Shown piece by piece: positions 47,356-56,622 of a stretch of 64,000 nt of DNA. The notes beneath the pieces are model-generated. The model saw nothing but the letters and a program-made list of their open reading frames with translations. It ran no database searches and was not told the origin of the DNA. Position 1 is the stretch's first letter, and the number at the start of each line of letters is the position of its first letter. The translations under genes were made by a program, and so were the position numbers. The stretch lies in contig NC_014207.1 in assembly GCF_000093025.1 (NCBI RefSeq), positions 2,108,001-2,172,000 of the forward strand, in the 5' to 3' direction. This DNA is from Methylotenera versatilis 301 (GTDB lineage: Bacteria > Pseudomonadota > Gammaproteobacteria > Burkholderiales > Methylophilaceae).

Positions 47356-47865
47356 TTATTTATTGAGCTTAGCTAGATACAAGGCATAAACAGCCATGCT
47401 AATAAAGGCGATAAGCGCCATTTGCGGTATGCTCAAGCCAAGAAAAGTCCAATCGATTGAGGCGCAATCCCCTGTTCCGCGAAACACCAATTTAAGCGCT
47501 TTTTGTAATGGAAAATTCTCAAACATATAGTCGAAACCAACACCGCAGTCTGCAATCATCGTGTCGCGATGCGCTTGTAACCACCAGTGTCTAATTGCCA
47601 CGCCAGCGCCACCGAGAGCCGTTAACACCTGGAATAAAGTAAATAATTTACCAAGAATAGAGGCCGGTTTAATGAATGCCGCAATTAAAAATAGTACGCC
47701 CAAACCCATAAATACCATGCGCTGTGATATGCATAGTGGGCAAGGATTTAGTTGATAGTGCGTTTGTATCGCCAATGCCAAACCGACCAAGCCAAAACAA
47801 GCCACAAAACCTAGCAAATAGCCGCGTTTACCGCTGAGTAATTTATTTAACATTTCACATTTCAT
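47356..47865 (-). CDS. dsbB: Disulfide bond formation protein DsbB
   Basis: A 169-residue inner-membrane protein with four membrane helices that reoxidises DsbA and passes electrons to quinones. The two periplasmic cysteine pairs are CPLC (first loop, CPLCISQRM) and the pair in DCGVGFDY...GTGDCASI. ATG 47865 and ATG 47853 (MLNKLLSGKRG) are both possible starts. Confidence 0.94.
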   Translation of the reverse strand: MKCEMLNKLLSGKRGYLLGFVACFGLVGLALAIQTHYQLNPCPLCISQRMVFMGLGVLFLIAAFIKPASILGKLFTLFQVLTALGGAGVAIRHWWLQAHRDTMIADCGVGFDYMFENFPLQKALKLVFRGTGDCASIDWTFLGLSIPQMALIAFISMAVYALYLAKLNK

Positions 47866-47882
47866 TTAAAACACCTTATATT

Positions 47883-47926
47883 TTGTTAGCTGTGCGATTT
47901 GCTAGCTGTGAGATTGTTAGCCGTCG
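47883..47926. repeat. Three tandem 15-16-base repeats between dsbB and xseA
   Basis: TTGyTAGCtGT units begin at 47883, 47899 and 47914. They lie in the divergent region between dsbB and xseA, in a spot suited to regulator binding or replication slippage. Confidence 0.5.
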
Positions 47927-47968
47927 CTTATAATTGACCCAATAAAACATTGTAATAGATAACGCCTG

Positions 47969-49195
47969 ATGACTGAACCTACTTTATTGAATGAAAAGCA
48001 AATTCGTAACGGGAAAATTTTGACCGTGAGCGAGCTAAATCGTTTAGCCAATCAGGTATTAACGCAAAGTTTTCCACTTTTCTGGGTGTCTGGTGAAGTT
48101 TCTAATCTGACGCGTGCAGCAAGTGGGCATTGGTACTTTTCACTTAAAGACAGCAGCGCTCAAGTACGCTGTGTGATGTTTAAAGGCCGTAACAGCTATT
48201 TAGATTGGGTGCCAAAAGAAGGTGATAAAGTTGAAGCACGTTGCACTGTCACGCTATACGAAGCACGCGGTGACTTTCAGCTCACCATCGAGTTTTTACA
48301 ACGTGCGGGCTTGGGTGTGCTGTTTGAGGCGTTTGAAAAACTCAAATCCAAGCTTCAGCAAGAGGGTTTATTTGATGCGGCGTTTAAAAAATCACTACCA
48401 ACGCATCCTAAAAAGATCGGCATAGTGACATCGCCAGATGCCGCAGCGTTACGCGATGTACTCACTACACTCAAACGCCGCATGCCTAGCATTCCGATTG
48501 TGATTTACCCCACGCCAGTGCAGGGTAAAGGTGTAGCAATACAGATCGCTGATGCCATTCAGTTGGCTAATGAGCGCGCTGAATGCGATGTGCTGATTAT
48601 TTGTCGGGGCGGCGGTAGCATTGAAGACTTATGGCAATTCAACGAAGAAATCGTTGCTCGAGCTATTGCAGAATGCTCAATACCTACAATTAGTGGCGTC
48701 GGTCACGAAACCGACTTTACCATTTGCGACTTTGTAGCCGATGTACGTGCCGCAACGCCAACTGCTGCTGCCGAGCTAGCCACACCTTCTCGAGAAAACA
48801 TTCTAGGCGCACTCAATCAACTAAAACAGCAGTTAAGCCGAATGATGCAATATCAGCTTAATCAGCGCGCGCAAGCGCTAGATTACTTATCACGTAGACT
48901 CATTTCACCGACTCAACAAATTGAACAGCAGAAATCGCAACTCGCGCAAATGACTTTGCGTTTGAATACTGTCATGAATCAGCAAGTAAAAAATAAACAG
49001 CAAAATTTATTACGTGCGAGCCAGAATTTAACCCACCTTAATCCACAAGCCGTGCTTACCCGCGGTTACGCTTTTGTACAAAATAAACTGGGAACGATTA
49101 TCAGTTCAAGCCAGCAACTACGACAGGGAGACGATGTGACGCTGACATTCGGTGCTGGTTCTGCCGAAGCCACTATCGATAAGACAAATCTCTGA
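47969..49195 (+). CDS. xseA: Exodeoxyribonuclease VII large subunit
   Basis: A 408-residue large subunit of Exo VII, a single-strand DNA nuclease. It has an N-terminal OB-fold (FPLFWVSGEVSNLTRAASGHWYFSLKDS split), the catalytic core with GIVTSPDAAALRDVLTTLKRR and GGGSIEDLWQFNEE, then VGHETDFTICDFVAD and a C-terminal coiled coil. The small subunit gene xseB is not adjacent in this window. It is divergent from dsbB. Confidence 0.96.
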   Translation: MTEPTLLNEKQIRNGKILTVSELNRLANQVLTQSFPLFWVSGEVSNLTRAASGHWYFSLKDSSAQVRCVMFKGRNSYLDWVPKEGDKVEARCTVTLYEARGDFQLTIEFLQRAGLGVLFEAFEKLKSKLQQEGLFDAAFKKSLPTHPKKIGIVTSPDAAALRDVLTTLKRRMPSIPIVIYPTPVQGKGVAIQIADAIQLANERAECDVLIICRGGGSIEDLWQFNEEIVARAIAECSIPTISGVGHETDFTICDFVADVRAATPTAAAELATPSRENILGALNQLKQQLSRMMQYQLNQRAQALDYLSRRLISPTQQIEQQKSQLAQMTLRLNTVMNQQVKNKQQNLLRASQNLTHLNPQAVLTRGYAFVQNKLGTIISSSQQLRQGDDVTLTFGAGSAEATIDKTNL

Positions 49196-49293
49196 TATTT
49201 AATTTTACAATTGTCATCAAAGTTTCAAACTATAATTACAGAATAAACAATAATATTGTTTTATAGAACATTCTAAAGTTTAAGTTGGTGACC

Positions 49294-50823
49294 ATGCAAA
49301 ATAACCTAAATAATTTACCAGTATTACCTGCCGACAAAACCTTACTCGCGGCGATTGATTTAGGTTCAAACAGCTTCAGACTTGAAATCGGTCGTTTAGA
49401 TAGCGGCCACATTCAACGCGTAGAATACCTAAAAGAAGCGGTACGACAAGGTGGTGATTTAGACGAAAACCGCAATCTAACAACAGAATCCATAGAACGT
49501 GGCATTCGCTGCCTAGCTAGATTTGGCGAGCGTCTACAAGGCTTTGACCCCTCTCACGTACGTGCAGTCGCCACCCAAACCTTACGCGAGGCCAATAATC
49601 GCGATGTATTTATCAAACTAGCCAAAAAAGCGTTAGGGTTTGATGTAGAAGTCATTTCTGGCGTGGAAGAAGCACGTCTCATCTACAAAGGCGTGAGCAG
49701 ATTTCTACCGCAATCGAATGAGCGACGTTTGGTAATAGACATTGGCGGTCGTTCTACTGAGTTCATTTTAGGCCAAGGCTTTGTATCTCAACATACAGCG
49801 TCACTACATGTAGGCTCAGTTGCCTGGTCGCTCAAACATTTTGGTTCAGGTGATTACACCGAAAATGCTTTTACTCGTGCAGAGATTGCTGCTGAATCCA
49901 TTTTTGACACCTTAGGCACACACTTTAATCACACGCAATGGGACATTGCCTACGGCGCTTCTGGCACGGTTGGCGCGGTGGCTGACGTGTTAGTGCAATA
50001 CGGACGACCAATTAACACCATCACTAAGGAAGGTCTATATTGGCTTAGAGATGAATTATTACGCACTAAGCACGTAGATAAATTACGCCTATTAGGTCTA
50101 AAAGAAGATAGAAAGCCTGTCATTGCAGGTGGCTTATCTATTCTTATCGGCATATTTGATTTTTTAAAGATTGAAACGTTAAACGTAGCTCAGGGTGCAC
50201 TCAGACACGGTTTACTGTATGACATGCTCGCACGTGACAATGAAATGGTCGATCTAAGAAACGCCTCTGTTCAACGTTTAGCACGTAAGTTTGATGTAGA
50301 TGAACCGCACGCAAAAACTGTGGCAGAAGTTGCTGGAAAGCTATTTGAAAAAATTAGTGAGAACATACATTTTGCAGATGGTGAGCAACAAGTGCACGCC
50401 CGTAAATTACATTGGGCTAGCCTACTGCATGAGATTGGCTGCGCAGTATCGCCAATTGACGCTAATTTACATGGCGCATACATCCTAGAACATACCGAGC
50501 CAGCAGGCTTCTCACAAAGCGAACTGCATTGTTTAAGCCTGTTAACACTAGGTTATAAAGGTAAATTAAAGCGTTTGGAAACTGATTTTTCAGACCGTAT
50601 TTTTGTCATGCAACTCGTCTGTTTACGCCTAGCAGTTATTTTGTGCCATGCTCGCCAAATGCCTAACCTACGTGGATTTCAACTGCACTTCAAACAAAAT
50701 AATATTCAATTAAACATACCAAAATCTTGGCCTGAAAAATTTCCGCAATCTTATTACCTATTAGATGAAGAAACCATCGCGTGGCAGAAAATTAACTGGC
50801 GACTGGAAATATCAAATACTTAA
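49294..50823 (+). CDS. ppx: Exopolyphosphatase (Ppx/GppA family)
   Basis: A 509-residue actin-fold phosphatase that removes terminal phosphates from polyphosphate. It shows LLAAIDLGSNSFRLEIGR near residue 18, then RAVATQTLREANNR, DIGGRSTEFILG and the C-terminal HD-like helical region (LHWASLLHEIGCAVSP). ATG 49294 is preferred; the frame opens at TTG 49285. It faces ppk and sixA across the H1-like gene, grouping polyphosphate synthesis and breakdown. Confidence 0.94.
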   Translation: MQNNLNNLPVLPADKTLLAAIDLGSNSFRLEIGRLDSGHIQRVEYLKEAVRQGGDLDENRNLTTESIERGIRCLARFGERLQGFDPSHVRAVATQTLREANNRDVFIKLAKKALGFDVEVISGVEEARLIYKGVSRFLPQSNERRLVIDIGGRSTEFILGQGFVSQHTASLHVGSVAWSLKHFGSGDYTENAFTRAEIAAESIFDTLGTHFNHTQWDIAYGASGTVGAVADVLVQYGRPINTITKEGLYWLRDELLRTKHVDKLRLLGLKEDRKPVIAGGLSILIGIFDFLKIETLNVAQGALRHGLLYDMLARDNEMVDLRNASVQRLARKFDVDEPHAKTVAEVAGKLFEKISENIHFADGEQQVHARKLHWASLLHEIGCAVSPIDANLHGAYILEHTEPAGFSQSELHCLSLLTLGYKGKLKRLETDFSDRIFVMQLVCLRLAVILCHARQMPNLRGFQLHFKQNNIQLNIPKSWPEKFPQSYYLLDEETIAWQKINWRLEISNT

Positions 50824-50860
50824 CATTTTGTCATAAAAAATTCACATTCAAACATTCTGT

Positions 50861-50885
50861 AACGGTATAAACTGTTTATACCGTT
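50861..50885. promoter_or_regulatory. 25-base perfect palindrome upstream of the H1-like gene
   Basis: Arms AACGGTATAAAC and GTTTATACCGTT flank a single central T. It ends 16 bases before the start codon, between the ppx stop and the ribosome site AGGAGACC. With a one-base centre it suits a dimeric DNA-binding protein better than an RNA hairpin, though the transcript could still form a stem. Confidence 0.7.
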
Positions 50886-50901
50886 TATTTAGGAGACCAT
50901 A

Positions 50902-51339
50902 ATGTCAAAAATCAATCAGCTACAAGCTGCAGCACTAAAAGCGCCTGTTGAAAAAACCACTCCAGTGAAAGCTGTTGTTAAAAAAGCTGTTACCCAAAAA
51001 CCAGTAGTCGCTAAAGCAGCACCTACAAAAGTAGCCGCGGCTAAAACTGCTGTAGCTGCACCAAAAGCAGTTGCGCCAAAAGTTGTAAAAGCCAAGCCAG
51101 TTGCAAAAGAAAAAGCACCTAAATTAAAAATGGAACGTGATAGCTTTACAATGCCGAAAGCTGAATATGCACAGCTTTACGTGTTGAAAGAACGTTTAGC
51201 AAAACTAGGTAATCCTGCGAAGAAAAGTGAATTATTACGCGCTGGTATTATGCAATTAACTGCGATGACTGATGCAGCGTTGAAAGTAGCTATGAGTAAA
51301 GTGCCAACAATTAAAACAGGCCGTCCAAAAAAGAAATAA
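50902..51339 (+). CDS. Histone-H1-like basic protein with a conserved C-terminal domain
   Basis: 145 residues in two parts. Residues about 12-76 are an Ala/Lys/Pro/Val tail like eukaryotic H1 and bacterial AlgP/PhaF tails. Residues 77-145 form a compact domain (MERDSFTMPKAEYAQL, KSELLRAGIMQLTAM) that looks helical and ends in TGRPKKK. Both parts suggest binding to DNA or another polyanion. It lies between ppx and the convergent sixA-ppk, so polyphosphate binding is also possible (inference). A strong AGGAG ribosome site and a 25-base palindrome precede it. Confidence 0.85.
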   Translation: MSKINQLQAAALKAPVEKTTPVKAVVKKAVTQKPVVAKAAPTKVAAAKTAVAAPKAVAPKVVKAKPVAKEKAPKLKMERDSFTMPKAEYAQLYVLKERLAKLGNPAKKSELLRAGIMQLTAMTDAALKVAMSKVPTIKTGRPKKK

Positions 51340-51345
51340 TATCGC

Positions 51346-51819
51346 CTATAAATTAGGGTGTTTAACAGCGTATAAATAGGTTTGCATAACACCCTCGTTC
51401 ACGCGTTGGCGCAGCCACCAAACTGCGCCCTTCTTGACTGCGCATGCGCTCTCACTCATGCCAAGTAGCTTTGTAATTAACGTGCCTAAATTGGGCTGGT
51501 GCCCAATAATTAAAATGGTCCGGCTACTGTCATCATTACAGACTTTGCTAGCAATGATCTCTGGCGTGCTATCTACACTTAAATAATCAACCACTTCAAC
51601 GTTAATTGAGCTTAGCGCTTGTAACGCGGCTACCGTCTGTAAACAACGTACTGCTGGGCTACAGAGCGCTTCGGTATTGGCTGGTAAATGTTGATTCAGC
51701 CACTTTGCCATTTTAGCAGCGTCTTTATGACCAGTCTTTGTTAGCACTCTGTCGAAATCTGCACCACTTTTACTATGGTCTTCAGCCTCGGCATGTCGCC
51801 ATAAAATCAAATTCGCCAT
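51346..51819 (-). CDS. sixA: SixA-type histidine phosphatase
   Basis: A 157-residue member of the histidine phosphatase superfamily. The catalytic RHG-like motif reads WRHAEAEDH near the N-terminus, with the second histidine in GHQPNLGTLI. SixA removes phosphate from phosphohistidine in phosphotransfer proteins. It follows ppk by 54 bases and is convergent with the H1-like gene, 6 bases away. Confidence 0.92.
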   Translation of the reverse strand: MANLILWRHAEAEDHSKSGADFDRVLTKTGHKDAAKMAKWLNQHLPANTEALCSPAVRCLQTVAALQALSSINVEVVDYLSVDSTPEIIASKVCNDDSSRTILIIGHQPNLGTLITKLLGMSESACAVKKGAVWWLRQRVNEGVMQTYLYAVKHPNL

Positions 51820-51873
51820 TATGTTTCTACACCAAGTTATCTATGTCTAGTTCTCTACTTTAGGTCTGCTACA

Positions 51874-53967
51874 TTAGTTTTCGTATTTTTTTAGCAACTG
51901 TTGCTGCGCACTAAATTCAGCTTCTTTCGCTTTAGATTGAGTTAACACTGGTGGTCTCAATGTATAAGTTCCATCTGCGTTAAGTAGCCATGCATCTTTA
52001 TTGTCATCCAAGTACATCTGGCAACATTCAAGCAAAACTCGTGCACGATTCTCAGCATCAACAATAGGCCAGGCAATTTCTACACGGCGCATCATATTAC
52101 GGTTCATCCAATCAGCACTTGAAAGCCACATATGCTCTACTTCATCCACTTTAAAATAGAACACTCGAGAATGCTCCAACAACCTGCCAATAATTGACCG
52201 TACTCGAATACGTCCATCAAGGCCAGGCGCATCTACAGGCAATATGCAGGCACCACGCAATATCAAATCGATCTCAACGCCAGCTCGCCCAGCATTGACC
52301 AAGGCTTGCACCAATGCAACATCGGTCAGCGCGTTCATTTTTAAAATAATGCGTGCGGGTTTACCCGCCTTTGCAGCGAGCTCAGCGCTTCTGATTTTAG
52401 TCAGCATTTGTCTATGCAAATTAAACGGCGCAACAAGTAGCTTCTGCATGCGAGGTAATTGTATTTGACTTGCGATATGTCTAAATAAATATTCCATATC
52501 TCGAGTGATTTGCACATCGGCCGTTAACATACTCACATCAGTATATAAGCGTGCAGTTCTAGGGTTGTAGTTTCCTGTAGAAACATGTCCATAGTGTTGT
52601 AAACGCGCACCTTCACGGCGCATCACTAGCAACATCTTGGCATGCGTCTTTAAGCCTACAACGCCGTATACCACCTGCGCACCCACTGATTCTAAATCCT
52701 CAGCCCAGTTGATATTTGCCTCTTCGTCAAAACGTGCTTTGAGCTCAACCACAGCCATCACCTCTTTGCCTCGTCTAACAGCTTCTTGCAGCAATTTAAG
52801 CATGCGTGGGTCAGAGCCTGTACGGTAAATAGTTTGCTGAATCGACAATACATCTGGGTCATAAACCGCTTCACGCAGAAAATCGATGACTGACTCAAAG
52901 CTCTCGTAAGGCTGGTGAATCAATATGTCTCGTTGCTTTAACTGCGTAAAGAATGATTGCCCAGAAACCAACTGCTCACTACGTTTAGGCTCAAATGGCT
53001 TAAATTTCAAATCGTTGCCTTCGGCTAAATCTGCTAATTGCATCAATCGGGCAAGATTCACAAGACCATTCACACGATATAAAGACTGCTTAGGCAAATC
53101 AAATTGTTGCAATAAGAACTTAGCGAGCTTTTCATCGCAGCCATGTGACACTTCTAAACGAACCGCATCACCAAAATTACGTTGCACTAAGCCTTGCCTC
53201 AAGGCTGTACGCAAATTCTTTACATCATCTTCATCTACAGCCAAGTCAGAATGCCGAGTTACTCTGAACTGTGAAAAATTAAGCACTTCACGTCCGGTAA
53301 ATAAACTGGCCAAATGTGCTCTGATGACACTAGATAAGGAAACAAACTTTTGCTGTTTATCGCTTAAAATTTTAGGTAACTTAATTAAGCGTGGCAACAC
53401 TCTTGGCACTTTAACAATGGCAATATTGTTATCCCGACCGAACGCATCTTTGCCACCTAATAACACAATAAAATTGAGCGATTTATTGGCAACTTGCGGA
53501 AAAGGATGTGATGGATCAAGCGCGACAGGCACTAACAAAGGACGCACCTCAGTTTCAAAATACTTAGCGACCCATTTGCGTTGCTCTGCTGTACGATCAC
53601 CGTGCGAAACCAAATACACGCCTTTTTTTGCCAGCGCAGGCATCAATTCGGTATTAAAGATTTGATATTGTTTATCTACCAAAGTATGCGCAGCTTCTGA
53701 TATAGCCTCATAACTTTGTACATTAATATCGCTTTTACGTTCGTCCTCGCGCATCGCGTCAACATGTGGCGCAGCGCGGACTTCAAAGAACTCATCAAGG
53801 TTCGAAGAAACGATGCAAAGAAAGCGTAAACGCTCTAGCAATGGATAATCAGGATTTTGTGCAAGACTTAATACACGTTCATTGAACGCTAAAATGCTAA
53901 TATCGCGATTAAGTAGTTTTAACGGTGGGTAAGTTGAGCGCATATGATTTTCATTATTGATATGCAT
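51874..53967 (-). CDS. ppk: Polyphosphate kinase 1
   Basis: A 697-residue PPK1 that builds polyphosphate from ATP. The four-domain layout is complete: LLNRDISILAFNERVL in the N domain, the head domain, then the catalytic domains with GLKTHAKMLLVMRREG (phospho-accepting histidine), HVSTGNYNPRTARLYTD and LEHSRVFYF. It is probably peripheral to the membrane. ppk and sixA share one strand with ppx opposite. Confidence 0.96.
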   Translation of the reverse strand: MHINNENHMRSTYPPLKLLNRDISILAFNERVLSLAQNPDYPLLERLRFLCIVSSNLDEFFEVRAAPHVDAMREDERKSDINVQSYEAISEAAHTLVDKQYQIFNTELMPALAKKGVYLVSHGDRTAEQRKWVAKYFETEVRPLLVPVALDPSHPFPQVANKSLNFIVLLGGKDAFGRDNNIAIVKVPRVLPRLIKLPKILSDKQQKFVSLSSVIRAHLASLFTGREVLNFSQFRVTRHSDLAVDEDDVKNLRTALRQGLVQRNFGDAVRLEVSHGCDEKLAKFLLQQFDLPKQSLYRVNGLVNLARLMQLADLAEGNDLKFKPFEPKRSEQLVSGQSFFTQLKQRDILIHQPYESFESVIDFLREAVYDPDVLSIQQTIYRTGSDPRMLKLLQEAVRRGKEVMAVVELKARFDEEANINWAEDLESVGAQVVYGVVGLKTHAKMLLVMRREGARLQHYGHVSTGNYNPRTARLYTDVSMLTADVQITRDMEYLFRHIASQIQLPRMQKLLVAPFNLHRQMLTKIRSAELAAKAGKPARIILKMNALTDVALVQALVNAGRAGVEIDLILRGACILPVDAPGLDGRIRVRSIIGRLLEHSRVFYFKVDEVEHMWLSSADWMNRNMMRRVEIAWPIVDAENRARVLLECCQMYLDDNKDAWLLNADGTYTLRPPVLTQSKAKEAEFSAQQQLLKKYEN

Positions 53968-54111
53968 AAGATATTATGCGCCGATTGTGACAAATTGATG
54001 AATATTTGATGAAAAACAATCTACTCAATAGAACTAGATTTACTGACATTTTTTTGTAATATTTCTACACCAGAATCCATCTGTAGATTTATATATAGAA
54101 AAATAATAAGT

Positions 54112-54657
54112 ATGGTTTATGAAAAATCAGCCCTTGGGTTCAATGAATTTATCAATCAGAATCGCACACTCAGTGTAAGGGAGCGGCAAGTTTTGCTGCT
54201 GGTCAATGGTATTCGTAATGTTGATGAGCTGGAAAAGTTTTTTAAGAAAGAGCAGCTAACAATCACACTGAAAAAGTTAATGTCAGATGGCTACATACAT
54301 CAATTCAATAGCAAAAACTCATTTAGTAAAAGTAAAACACCTGATCACTCAACTCTCAGTACGCTGTCATTCATCAACTCAATCAATCAAGAGTTACCTA
54401 TTGACTCAGCAAAAATTGCTGCAATTAAAACTATACTTTTAGAATCGACTGATGATTATTTGGGGTTGATGGGATACAACATCAAGGTGTGCGTTAACTC
54501 ATGTCACAATGAGTACGACTTAAGAAGTTGTATCTCTATGTGGCATATGGCGATGCGAGAATCTAAACTTGGGCGAGAGTCTACAAATTTTTTATTAGAG
54601 CAAATTCATCAAACGCTTGAGAACAAGATGTTAGATTCTGACAAAAATACTCATTAA
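54112..54657 (+). CDS. Uncharacterised protein beside ppk
   Basis: 181 residues, soluble, without a signal peptide. The N-terminal part (about 15-65: RTLSVRERQVLLLVNGIRNVDELEKF) resembles a winged helix-turn-helix, as in a family of small betaproteobacterial proteins. The rest has many charged residues and a Cys pair in KVCVNSCHNEYDLRSC. The function is unknown. It is divergent from ppk across about 145 bases, so a role in polyphosphate or phosphate regulation is possible. Confidence 0.7.
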   Translation: MVYEKSALGFNEFINQNRTLSVRERQVLLLVNGIRNVDELEKFFKKEQLTITLKKLMSDGYIHQFNSKNSFSKSKTPDHSTLSTLSFINSINQELPIDSAKIAAIKTILLESTDDYLGLMGYNIKVCVNSCHNEYDLRSCISMWHMAMRESKLGRESTNFLLEQIHQTLENKMLDSDKNTH

Positions 54658-54665
54658 CTTCAGAC

Positions 54666-55451
54666 TCAACAACTTTTTAACAAGTCTCGAATCAGCAATC
54701 CTGCAGCAGCAAACCCAAACGGCGCGGTGACGCATACACTAGAGCCATAACCTGCGCAGTTTAAACCAGTGATTGCCGTATCGCTGGTTTCACATACGCG
54801 ATCTGGCATGATGACTTCCTCATCTGAATAAACGCATTGAATGCCAAGTTTTGCAGGCTTACCGTTACCTGCATCAGCTTTTGCAAAACCATAATCACGA
54901 CGCAGCAAATTACGTACTTTTGCCAGCAACTTATCATGACTAACTTGGCTTAAATCTGCCTGCTTAATACGGCTTGCATCTAGACGCCCGCCTGCCGCAC
55001 CAGTCATGACTAATGGAATGTTCTTTTGCTGACAGTATGCGGCAATAGCGGCTTTGGCTTTAGCATCATCTATGCAATCCATTACACCATGAAAATTGCG
55101 ATTGAGCATTTCAATCACGTTTTCAGTTGTCACAAAATCTTCAATTTCATATACCACAGCTGCTGGATTAATCAGGCGGATTCGCTCCGCCATTGCTGTC
55201 ACCTTAGCTTTACCAAATGCTCCTTCTATCGCATGCAATTGACGATTTACATTCGACTCAGCAATATTATCTAAATCAATCAATGTAATCATACCCACAG
55301 CATTGCGCGCAACCGCCTCAGCGGCCCAACTCCCCACACCACCGATACCAATGACGCATAGGTGCATCGCTTGTAATTTAGCTAAGCCATCAACACCGTA
55401 TAATCTTGAAACCCCGCCAAATCGACGTGCTGCATCCATCGGCTCTATCAT
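54666..55451 (-). CDS. tcdA: tRNA threonylcarbamoyladenosine dehydratase
   Basis: A 261-residue E1-like enzyme that cyclises t6A37 of tRNAs to ct6A. It has the ATP-binding GIGGVGSWAAEAVARNA near residue 35, DLDNIAESNVNRQ, and a NCAGYGSSVCVTAPFG catalytic/terminal region. The start overlaps the acpS stop by 4 bases, placing it last in the lepA-lepB-rnc-era-recO-pdxJ-acpS row. Confidence 0.93.
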   Translation of the reverse strand: MIEPMDAARRFGGVSRLYGVDGLAKLQAMHLCVIGIGGVGSWAAEAVARNAVGMITLIDLDNIAESNVNRQLHAIEGAFGKAKVTAMAERIRLINPAAVVYEIEDFVTTENVIEMLNRNFHGVMDCIDDAKAKAAIAAYCQQKNIPLVMTGAAGGRLDASRIKQADLSQVSHDKLLAKVRNLLRRDYGFAKADAGNGKPAKLGIQCVYSDEEVIMPDRVCETSDTAITGLNCAGYGSSVCVTAPFGFAAAGLLIRDLLKSC

Positions 55452-55837
55452 GCTGCACTATCAATTTCTAGTACCACAAATGCAGCGGCTAGATTCTTCT
55501 CGTCGCTGATACTAATATGCATTTGCGTGATATTTTTAGATTTTAGTAACGCTTGCAGCTCAGGTGCTAAAACCAACAAAGGCTTACCTAAATCATCATG
55601 TGAAACTGCAATATTTTGAAAGGTTGCAGGCGCTCTTAGCCCAGTACCTAAGGCTTTAGAAAAAGCTTCTTTTGCAGCAAAACGTTTAGCTAAAAAACGC
55701 GCTTTGATATGGGATTCCAAATAGCTGGTTAACTCACTCTCAGCCAAGATGCGTTTGGCGAAATCATCGCCAAACTGTTGAATAGAAGCCTCGATTCTAG
55801 CCACTTCTACGATGTCAGTACCAATACCAAAAATCAT
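55448..55837 (-). CDS. acpS: Holo-[acyl-carrier-protein] synthase
   Basis: A 129-residue phosphopantetheinyl transferase that activates acyl carrier protein. The GTDIVEVARIE start and the FAAKEAFSKALG motif (Mg and CoA binding) are diagnostic. It follows pdxJ by 26 bases and overlaps tcdA by 4. Confidence 0.96.
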   Translation of the reverse strand: MIFGIGTDIVEVARIEASIQQFGDDFAKRILAESELTSYLESHIKARFLAKRFAAKEAFSKALGTGLRAPATFQNIAVSHDDLGKPLLVLAPELQALLKSKNITQMHISISDEKNLAAAFVVLEIDSAA

Positions 55838-55863
55838 TTTAATTTAGCTTCAATTTTGTTAAA

Positions 55864-56592
55864 TTATTTATAGCTAAACTCTTTGACAAGCGCCTTCATC
55901 TCACGCACTGCATTATCCCAGCCCACAAATAAGGCATGAGCAACAATCGCGTGACCGATATTAAGCTCATCGATACCTTCAATTGATGCGATTTCATGCA
56001 CATTATGGTAATGCAAACCGTGGCCTGCGTTCACTACCAAACCTAACTTCAAACCGTGGTTCACAGCATCTTTGATGCGCTGCAATTCACGGTCTTTATC
56101 AACTGGATTCTCTGCATCGGCAAATGTACCTGTATGCAGCTCAATGACTGGCGCACCTGCTTTTTTTGCAGCATCGATTTGTGCCGCGTCTGGCCCAATA
56201 AATAATGATACGCGGATACCAGCATCACTTAATTTTTTCACTGCTTTTTGCACATTAGCAAAATTACCAATGACATCTAAGCCACCTTCTGTAGTGCGCT
56301 CTTCGCGACGCTCTGGTACTAAGCAGACATCTTGTGGTGAAACTTCCAAAGCAATATCTATCATTTCATCAGTCACAGCGCATTCCAAATTCATACGAGT
56401 TTGCAACAAGTTACGCAAAGCGTGGACATCCGCATCTTGCATATGACGGCGATCCTCACGCAAATGTAACGTAATGCTATCTGCCCCAGATTGCTCTGCG
56501 CGCAAAGCAGCCTGAACCACGCTAGGATATTTGGTGCCACGCGCTTGGCGGATGGTCGCTACGTGGTCGATGTTGACACCTAATTTAATCAT
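55864..56592 (-). CDS. pdxJ: Pyridoxine 5'-phosphate synthase
   Basis: A 242-residue TIM barrel that makes pyridoxine 5'-phosphate in the DXP-dependent B6 pathway. The N-terminal [16 protein letters not shown], the [12 protein letters not shown] motif and [12 protein letters not shown] are diagnostic. It lies between recO and acpS, the usual order. Confidence 0.97.
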   Translation of the reverse strand: MIKLGVNIDHVATIRQARGTKYPSVVQAALRAEQSGADSITLHLREDRRHMQDADVHALRNLLQTRMNLECAVTDEMIDIALEVSPQDVCLVPERREERTTEGGLDVIGNFANVQKAVKKLSDAGIRVSLFIGPDAAQIDAAKKAGAPVIELHTGTFADAENPVDKDRELQRIKDAVNHGLKLGLVVNAGHGLHYHNVHEIASIEGIDELNIGHAIVAHALFVGWDNAVREMKALVKEFSYK

Positions 56593-56622
56593 AATTAACT
56601 TCTACCTTTAAACTTTATAAAA

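Noticed and set aside
52925-53665. A 246-codon plus-strand open frame antisense to ppk
   Set aside because: It mirrors the coding frame of a well-supported ppk gene, is Cys/Lys-rich without motifs and has no ribosome site.
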